Origin: an uncultured Erysipelotrichaceae bacterium
GTDB taxonomy: Bacteria; Bacillota_I; Bacilli_A; Erysipelotrichales; Erysipelotrichaceae
NCBI GenBank assembly: GCA_902786245.1
Contig: CADABS010000029.1
Coordinates: forward strand, 1 to 35,834
Direction: 5' to 3'
Length of the DNA stretch: 35,834 nt
Shown: positions 31,260 to 35,834 of the stretch, one piece after another
How positions within the stretch are numbered: the first letter of the stretch is position 1
How the letters are laid out: each line of letters begins with the position of its first letter
Program-made: the position numbers and the translations under genes
The notes under the pieces: model-generated
The model's input: the letters and a program-made list of their open reading frames with translations, nothing else
Database searches by the model: none
Told to the model about the DNA's origin: nothing

Positions 31260-32552
31260 ATGCCAGAATATTTACCAAGAGTTGTAGACAAAGAACTTGC
31301 CTTAAGGCTCGAAGCATTTGGCGCAACATTGATCGTGGGACCGAAATGGTGCGGAAAAACTACAACGGGAGAGCAGCAAGCGAAAAGCATTTTGCGGATG
31401 CAGGATCCCGACCGCAGAGAGGGGTATATGGCCACGGCCAATACCAAGCCCTCTTTGCTCCTGCGCGGAGAAAACCCACGTCTGATTGACGAGTGGCAGG
31501 TCGCTCCCGTATTGTGGGATGCCGTGCGTACGGTGGTAGATCAGCGGCAGGAAGAAGGTCTGTTTATTCTCACGGGCTCGACTTCTGTTGACAACAGCAA
31601 GATCATGCACTCTGGTACCGGACGAATCTCCCGCATGAAAATGTATCCAATGAGTTTGTTCGAGTCAAAAGAATCCAACGGCGGCATTTCGCTGAAATCT
31701 TTGTTCAATAATCCATCATTGGACATTGATGGGATCACATCAAGTCTGACAATTGAAAAACTGATCTTTGCAGCCTGCCGCGGCGGCTGGCCGGGTGCAC
31801 TGCGCAGGAAGAGCGACGCCGCCAAGCTGTTGATTGCCCGCGACTATATCAACAACATCTGCGAATCAGATATTTCCACGGTGGATGGGGTTCAGCGGAA
31901 TCCTGTGTGGACGAACATGATCCTACGATCTTATGCGCGGAACATTTCGACGCTTGCTAAGAAAACGAACATTTTCAAAGATGTTTCTGCCAATGCGGAC
32001 AGCATGACCTCAGCCACGATGGATAATTACCTGAACGCCTTGGAAAAGCTCTTCGTGATTGAAGATGTCGAGGCCTGGTGTCCGGCGATCCGTTCTGCGA
32101 CGGTGATCCGCTCCGGCAAAAAGCGCGAGTTTACCGATCCTTCCATCGCTGTGGCTGCTATGGGCCTGACGCCTGAATATCTGCAGACCGATTTCAAGAC
32201 CTTCGGCTTCATCTTTGAATGCCTCTGCATCCGGGATCTGAAGGTTTATTCACAGGCCCTCGGCGGGAAGTTGTCCTATTATCATGACAGGTATGATCTT
32301 GAGGCGGATGCCGTACTCCATTTGGACGACGGCCGCTATGCGCTGATCGAGTTCAAGCTGGGAAGTAAAGAAATAGAAGAGGGCGCGACTCACCTTCTTC
32401 AGCTCAAACAGCTTATCAAGAAATACAACGAGAAAGAAACACAAGTCCCACTCCGCGAGCCGGATCTGCTCATGGTTATCACTGGTGGAGAAATGGCCTA
32501 TACGAGAGGTGACGGGGTCAAGATCATCCCAATCGGGACTTTGAGGGATTAA
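31260..32552 (+). CDS. AAA-family ATPase with DUF4143 (PD-(D/E)XK-like) C-terminus
   Basis: 430 aa. The N-terminal AAA domain has Walker A GPKWCGKTT (27-35), Walker B-like RLIDEWQ (about 74-80) and sensor-like FILTGSTS. The C-terminal DUF4143 domain ends in a restriction-endonuclease-like core (LEADAVLHL, then YALIEFKLG), giving the D-(E)xK pattern. This widespread family is poorly characterised and is often found in accessory regions. CGGAGG precedes the ATG. It is the only intact gene in the cassette. Confidence 0.88.
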   Translation: MPEYLPRVVDKELALRLEAFGATLIVGPKWCGKTTTGEQQAKSILRMQDPDRREGYMATANTKPSLLLRGENPRLIDEWQVAPVLWDAVRTVVDQRQEEGLFILTGSTSVDNSKIMHSGTGRISRMKMYPMSLFESKESNGGISLKSLFNNPSLDIDGITSSLTIEKLIFAACRGGWPGALRRKSDAAKLLIARDYINNICESDISTVDGVQRNPVWTNMILRSYARNISTLAKKTNIFKDVSANADSMTSATMDNYLNALEKLFVIEDVEAWCPAIRSATVIRSGKKREFTDPSIAVAAMGLTPEYLQTDFKTFGFIFECLCIRDLKVYSQALGGKLSYYHDRYDLEADAVLHLDDGRYALIEFKLGSKEIEEGATHLLQLKQLIKKYNEKETQVPLREPDLLMVITGGEMAYTRGDGVKIIPIGTLRD

Positions 32553-32564
32553 GGGGCCTGTGCG

Positions 32565-32851
32565 ATGAATCAAGGAATAAAGGAGCGAACATACTGATTA
32601 GAACTGCGCTAGAAAGGTATTCTAATGATGATTTATCACGCAGTATAGCTTTCGAATGGTTGTATTCGCGCGGTGCTCGTTTTGTTCAGGATGGACTAAA
32701 CGAAAGAAAAAAAGAGTTGCAGTATCGGGAGTATGCGCGAAAAATGGAACTGGATTTTCCACAAACTGCAAAAGTTTTATTGATAATCGCGGACGACTAC
32801 CATTGGGAAGCAAAGCATGACCAGCTGGATTCAGAATTGTTCCCGCAATAA
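32565..32851 (+). pseudogene. Small hypothetical gene with a one-base deletion
   Basis: ATG 32565, with AAGGGG 8 nt upstream, opens MNQGIKERTY and stops at once at 32595. In the frame beginning at 32594 the sequence runs on as LIRTALERYS... to ...DSELFPQ, ending at 32851. One inserted base near 32594 joins them into a 95-aa protein (288 nt). Highly charged and helical (ERKKELQYREYARKME). Alternatively the second part could start at a non-AUG codon near 32594, where AAAGGAG stands at the right distance. It is 12 bp downstream of the ATPase and probably an accessory of it. Family not recognised. Confidence 0.5.
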
Positions 32852-32985
32852 AAGACATTGACTGGTGGGAAACTGTTTTAATCCCGAGCTAATTCGATAT
32901 GATGAAAAGAGATTGATTAATCGCTGGAACAACTCATTTAGATATTGTAACTGCACTTGATTGACCGATTCCCACAAATAATAAC

Positions 32986-33022
32986 AAGTCCCAAAGCTCG
33001 TCAAAAACTTGCTTTGGGACTT
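32986..33022. other. Perfect 12-bp stem-loop
   Basis: AAGTCCCAAAGC (32986-32997), 13-nt loop, GCTTTGGGACTT (33011-33022). No proper T-tract follows on either strand. It may end the ATPase transcript or be part of the cassette end. The remaining sequence from 32852 to 33096 shows no gene. Confidence 0.55.
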
Positions 33023-33096
33023 CGCTTTCCTTATGATTCTTTTTTGAATGCTTATTTTACCACCCTGTCAGACAGATGCCCAAATCAGTTTTCTTC

Positions 33097-33140
33097 AAAC
33101 TGTCTTATGAGCACCGCGCTCACTGACAATGATTCTTTTT
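33097..33140 (-). repeat. Right 44-bp inverted repeat
   Basis: On the minus strand: outer block AAAAAGAATCATTGTCA (33140-33124), inner block TAAGACAGTTT (33107-33097). Two nt from the ddl stop codon. Confidence 0.7.
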
Positions 33141-33142
33141 TC

Positions 33143-34366
33143 TTACATCTTTGCGCCTTTGGCTCCCTTGGCTGAAGAAGCGCTGTATGTTTTCAGCAGA
33201 TCTGTATCATAGGAGAATGTCATGCGTTCACGGACCCGCTGTCTGTCCAGTGCCAGATCAACCAGCCTGTCCATCAGCTGCGGGAATGTGACGCCGCTGG
33301 CTTCCCAGAGATAGAAGGCAAGCGATCCCGGAATCGTATTGATCTCATTGACATAGACTTTCTTCGTCTCGGCATCCATCATGAAGTCAATCCGGCAGAC
33401 ACCGGAAGCGCCGAGAACCCGGAAGGATTTCAGGGCCAGATCCTGGATCAGCTTTGTCTGTTCATCGCTAATCGGGGCAGGAACGATTCTTGCGGCAGAA
33501 GCCATGCCTTCCGAACCCTTGGTTCCGCCCTTGGAACCTTTGGATCCGCCGCTGCTCTGGTATTTGTCTTTGAAGCTCAGCAGCTCATCCGCAGATGCGT
33601 GGCCGACCTGTTCAAGTACAGATGCCTTTGCATTTTCGGAATTGCCGAGAACCGAGCAGTTGATTTCGACCATCGGCTTGACGACTTTCTCGGTGATGAC
33701 CTTTTCATCATACTGACTTGTTTCATTGAAGCAGGCAATATATTCTTCATCATTGTGGGCAATCGAAATGCCGACAGAGGAACCCGTACGGGCAGGCTTG
33801 AGGATGACCGGATAGATCAGCTTGTGCACCTTGGCCAGGATTTCATCCTGGTGTTCATCCATTTCCCAGCTGTAAGCCCAGAACCAGTTTGTCAGCGGCA
33901 GACCGTTGTCATGCAGGATATGTTTCTGCATGACCTTGTCCTGACCGATCGCGGCACCGAAGATATCGCATCCCGCATAGGGAATCTTCATCATTTCCAG
34001 GAATCCGTGAATCGTTCCGTCTTCGCCGTTTGTGCCGTGCATGACCGGGATGGCGACGTCCACTGCCGAAATTTCTTTCTGGCCGAACAGCTTTGATTTC
34101 ACCGGACGCATGATGGTGCGGCTTCCTTCCGGAACGAATTCGATCTGTTCCGAAGCGGCGCATACCTCTGCCAGCGATCTGCCGGTGAAGAAATGAATAT
34201 CCTGCATTTCTTCCGACCAGTACATTCTGCGGTCTTTTGCGACATAGACGGGAATCACATTATATTTACTGCGGTCGAGTGCTTCGATTGCCTGATGGGC
34301 TGAAATGATCGAGACTTCATGTTCAACCGATTCACCGCCGAAGAATACTGCTACATTCAGTTTCAT
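33143..34366 (-). CDS. ddl: D-alanine--D-alanine ligase with low-complexity insertions
   Basis: 407-aa ATP-grasp ligase that makes D-Ala-D-Ala for peptidoglycan. FFGGESVEHEVS (N-terminal Glu), KPARTGSSVGIS and NEINTIPGS are diagnostic. The omega-loop LLSFKDKYQ keeps the Lys-Tyr pair, with the Tyr marking D-Ala rather than D-lactate specificity. It is longer than usual because of a Gly/Ser/Lys insertion right after that loop (GGSKGSKGGTKGSEG) and a C-terminal SAKGAKGAKM tail. GGAGG before the ATG at 34366 supports the start. Confidence 0.93.
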   Translation of the reverse strand: MKLNVAVFFGGESVEHEVSIISAHQAIEALDRSKYNVIPVYVAKDRRMYWSEEMQDIHFFTGRSLAEVCAASEQIEFVPEGSRTIMRPVKSKLFGQKEISAVDVAIPVMHGTNGEDGTIHGFLEMMKIPYAGCDIFGAAIGQDKVMQKHILHDNGLPLTNWFWAYSWEMDEHQDEILAKVHKLIYPVILKPARTGSSVGISIAHNDEEYIACFNETSQYDEKVITEKVVKPMVEINCSVLGNSENAKASVLEQVGHASADELLSFKDKYQSSGGSKGSKGGTKGSEGMASAARIVPAPISDEQTKLIQDLALKSFRVLGASGVCRIDFMMDAETKKVYVNEINTIPGSLAFYLWEASGVTFPQLMDRLVDLALDRQRVRERMTFSYDTDLLKTYSASSAKGAKGAKM

Positions 34367-34390
34367 ACTAACCTCCAAACTCACTGACTC

Positions 34391-34399
34391 ATTATATCA
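34391..34399 (-). promoter_or_regulatory. Extended -10 promoter of ddl
   Basis: Minus strand TGA-TATAAT (34399-34391), no good -35. Transcription should start near 34384, giving an 18-nt leader with GGAGG. Confidence 0.55.
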
Positions 34400-34421
34400 A
34401 AGTTCATGCCTGCTGAACGAT

Positions 34422-34447
34422 AAAAGAGAACCTTTTCAGGCTCTCTT
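34422..34447 (-). terminator. Terminator of the acidic repeat gene
   Basis: AAGAGAACCT/AGGCTCTCTT stem (34424-34433 with 34438-34447, one G-U pair or mismatch), T-rich on the minus strand. It overlaps the stop codon. Confidence 0.75.
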
Positions 34448-35655
34448 CAGTCTTCTACAACAGATGTGAAGGCGATGGTCGGCAGTTCCAGATCTTCCGG
34501 GTTTTCCGGATCGAAGAGCTCCGACTTTTCTTTCAGCGAGGAAAGAAGTTCACCGATGACATGTCCGTCTTCTTCTTCTTCGTCATCATCGTCATCATCT
34601 TCGTCCATGGAAGTTTCCGAGACGATGTCATAGCTTCCGGTCAGTTCATTGACCAGTTCACTGAGACGTTCGATATCATCATCGTCATCTTCTTCGACCC
34701 GCGGATCATCCGCCAGCAGGGGTGCTGTGAATGTATGCGTATCGGTTTTTCTTTCCTGCGGTTCCGGTTCAGGAAGTACGAGTTCATCATCGTCATCGTC
34801 TTCCGGTTCTTCTGCAGGTGTTTCTTCAATCAGAACAGGTTCCTCCGGTGCAGCTTTCTCAGCAGGTTCGCTGTCCTCCGTCAGTACCGGTATTTCTTCA
34901 AGTTCTTTTTCATCGAAATCAAGGGCGAAGACAGCAGCTTCTCTGGCCCGCTCTTCTTCTTCCTCATCGATCTTCTGGAGACGCATCGTGACCGTGTTTT
35001 CGTTCTCTTCTGCCTGGGCGATCGCACCGCTCAGTTCATCAAGCAGGAAGTCATCCAGCAGATCTTCCGGTTCTTCAGCGACAGGTTCCTCAATGACAGG
35101 TTCTTCGATGACAGGTTCTTCGGTAACCGGTTCTTCAATGACAGGCTCTTCGTCCTGCACTGCAGGTGCTTCGCTGCGGGCATGGCGGGGAATGTATTCC
35201 TCCTCAGCCGGTGCTTCTTCTGCAGCCGGTGCTTCCGCCTGCGGTTCTTCGACAGCCGGTTCTTCCGTAACAGGCTCTTCCTGTACGGGAACTTCCGGTT
35301 CCTCTGCGGCCGGTTCTTCAATTTCGAAGTATTCAGGATATTCGTCTTCGTCTTCCAGACGGACCTGATAAGCCGGCAGTGTTTCTTTTTCCACCATGCC
35401 CTTTGGCAGCAGGCGGTATATGGTCCGGTACAGATGGCCGTCGGTTTCTGTTTCCTCCAGCATCATGCACGGGTTTTCTGTTTCTTCTGCATTGACGAAT
35501 GCCGGCCTGCCGATGTACGGCGGTTCCGGATCTTCGGAACCGAGCCATGCGTTCCAGTCAATGTACTTGCTTGCTTCTTTGGTAATCAGCGAGCGGATGA
35601 ATGAACTCATCTGTTTCTGCGAAAGTCCCAGAAGCATTTCATAATTTGTGGACAT
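34447..35655 (-). CDS. Acidic Glu/Pro repeat protein
   Basis: 402 aa. Residues 1-110 look globular (YEMLLGLSQKQMSSFIRSL, YIDWNAWLG), of unknown family. From about 115 the protein is extremely acidic: tandem EEPVIEEPVTEEP-type pentapeptide repeats (about 120-205), then long Asp/Glu runs including several DDDDD stretches. No signal peptide or membrane segment is seen, so it is probably cytoplasmic and largely disordered. Start 35655 is chosen by GGGGGA upstream; longer frames run into the repeat edge sequence. Function unknown. Confidence 0.7.
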   Translation of the reverse strand: MSTNYEMLLGLSQKQMSSFIRSLITKEASKYIDWNAWLGSEDPEPPYIGRPAFVNAEETENPCMMLEETETDGHLYRTIYRLLPKGMVEKETLPAYQVRLEDEDEYPEYFEIEEPAAEEPEVPVQEEPVTEEPAVEEPQAEAPAAEEAPAEEEYIPRHARSEAPAVQDEEPVIEEPVTEEPVIEEPVIEEPVAEEPEDLLDDFLLDELSGAIAQAEENENTVTMRLQKIDEEEEERAREAAVFALDFDEKELEEIPVLTEDSEPAEKAAPEEPVLIEETPAEEPEDDDDDELVLPEPEPQERKTDTHTFTAPLLADDPRVEEDDDDDIERLSELVNELTGSYDIVSETSMDEDDDDDDEEEEDGHVIGELLSSLKEKSELFDPENPEDLELPTIAFTSVVED

Positions 35656-35755
35656 ACAAGTTCCCCCTGACAGATATTCCATTCTATTATGCCATAATCT
35701 GCCATTAAAGGGCATATTTTGTTTTATCCGCAGGAATTGCAAACGCCGGAACGGC

Positions 35756-35834
35756 GGAGCTACCAAGTCGGCGAAATCGGATCCATCGTGGCGGAACGTC
35801 GGATCCATCATGACGGAATGTCGGAACCATTAAG
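35756..35834. repeat. Degenerate 22-bp tandem repeats at the window edge (possible IS21-type end)
   Basis: Units 35778-35799 and 35800-35821 are 22 bp long and match at 18 of 22; a third begins at 35822 and runs out of the window. A weaker copy precedes at 35756. The core is G(N)CGGAA(C/T). Multiple subterminal direct repeats of this sort are known at IS21-family ends. The transposase would be outside the window. Confidence 0.5.

Larger units (their letters stand above)
30124..33140. mobile_element. Putative 3.0-kb cassette bounded by 44-bp imperfect inverted repeats
   Basis: The region between buk and ddl is bounded by inverted repeats 30124-30167 and 33097-33140. Inside are a VanZ-family gene with two frameshifts, an intact AAA/DUF4143 ATPase, a small frameshifted gene, and long AT-rich gaps unlike the dense flanks. 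Two good promoters of its own are present. No transposase, integrase or resolvase is seen, so it would be mobilised in trans or be a decayed element. No target duplication is obvious. Confidence 0.55.

Noticed and set aside
32957-33175. 72-codon plus-strand frame running from the cassette into ddl
   Set aside because: No ribosome site, crosses the 12-bp stem-loop and the inverted repeat, no protein-like pattern.
34561-35604. 347-codon Phe/Arg/Ser-rich frame antisense to the acidic gene
   Set aside because: Mirror of the GAA/GAC-rich repeats; the minus-strand frame has the ribosome site and terminator.
1-35834. CRISPR array or known phage/defence operon
   Set aside because: No regularly spaced repeats, cas genes or phage structural genes were seen; the only tandem repeats are in the acidic gene and at the right edge.

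Overview
The window looks like a chromosomal piece of a Gram-positive, low-oxygen gut-type Bacillota, most likely an Erysipelotrichaceae-like member. The basis is the gene content (LtaS-type lipoteichoic acid synthase, NfnAB, butyrate kinase, an EF-G paralogue, PepF, a DeoD-type phosphorylase, cyclophilin-like lipoprotein plus DUF3737), strong AGGAGG ribosome binding sites, and hairpin/T-tract terminators packed against stop codons. The organism assignment is inference; no 16S rRNA or other phylogenetic marker is present.

Layout. 1-5100: LtaS-type synthase and a 67-aa gene on the minus strand, a divergent 59-aa gene, a membrane-anchored GH32-type glycosidase with an unusually clean dyad operator upstream, then a tRNA-Ser/Asp/Gly operon. 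5100-10420: a zinc-ribbon/L7-L12-like protein, a PPP-type phosphatase, a LysR regulator divergent from an MFS-small protein-cyclophilin-like lipoprotein-DUF3737 unit (DUF3737 broken by one base), and tRNA-His. 10570-16147: NfnA and NfnB (electron bifurcation between NADH, NADPH and ferredoxin), an unidentified small RNA, an orphan CpaB-like protein with a small downstream gene, a second MFS permease and a YgjP-type metalloprotease. 16170-19215: a 34-codon leader ORF whose stop codon lies in a terminator, followed without a visible promoter by an ankyrin protein and an EF-G paralogue. 19290-28170: an oligopeptide ABC transporter (binding protein, two permeases, two ATPases), a small membrane protein, M3 peptidase PepF and a P1-type peptidase, which together form a peptide uptake and degradation block. 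28185-30117: DeoD and butyrate kinase, divergent.

30124-33140 is an apparent inserted cassette of about 3.0 kb lying exactly between the 3' ends of butyrate kinase and D-Ala-D-Ala ligase. It is bounded by a pair of 44-bp imperfect inverted repeats with two conserved blocks. It carries a VanZ-family gene with two one-base lesions, an intact AAA/DUF4143 ATPase and a small gene with one lesion; no transposase or recombinase is visible. The window closes with ddl, an acidic repeat protein, and 22-bp tandem repeats that resemble the end of an IS21-type element.

The most interesting signals are: (i) the inverted-repeat-bounded cassette without a recombinase; (ii) three genes (ltaS, ygjP-like, buk) that lack a Shine-Dalgarno and carry a -10 hexamer 6-7 nt before the ATG, implying leaderless mRNAs; (iii) the leader ORF/terminator ahead of the ankyrin and EF-G genes; (iv) the orphan small RNA at 12884-13078; (v) the two-palindrome dyad operator of the GH32 gene.
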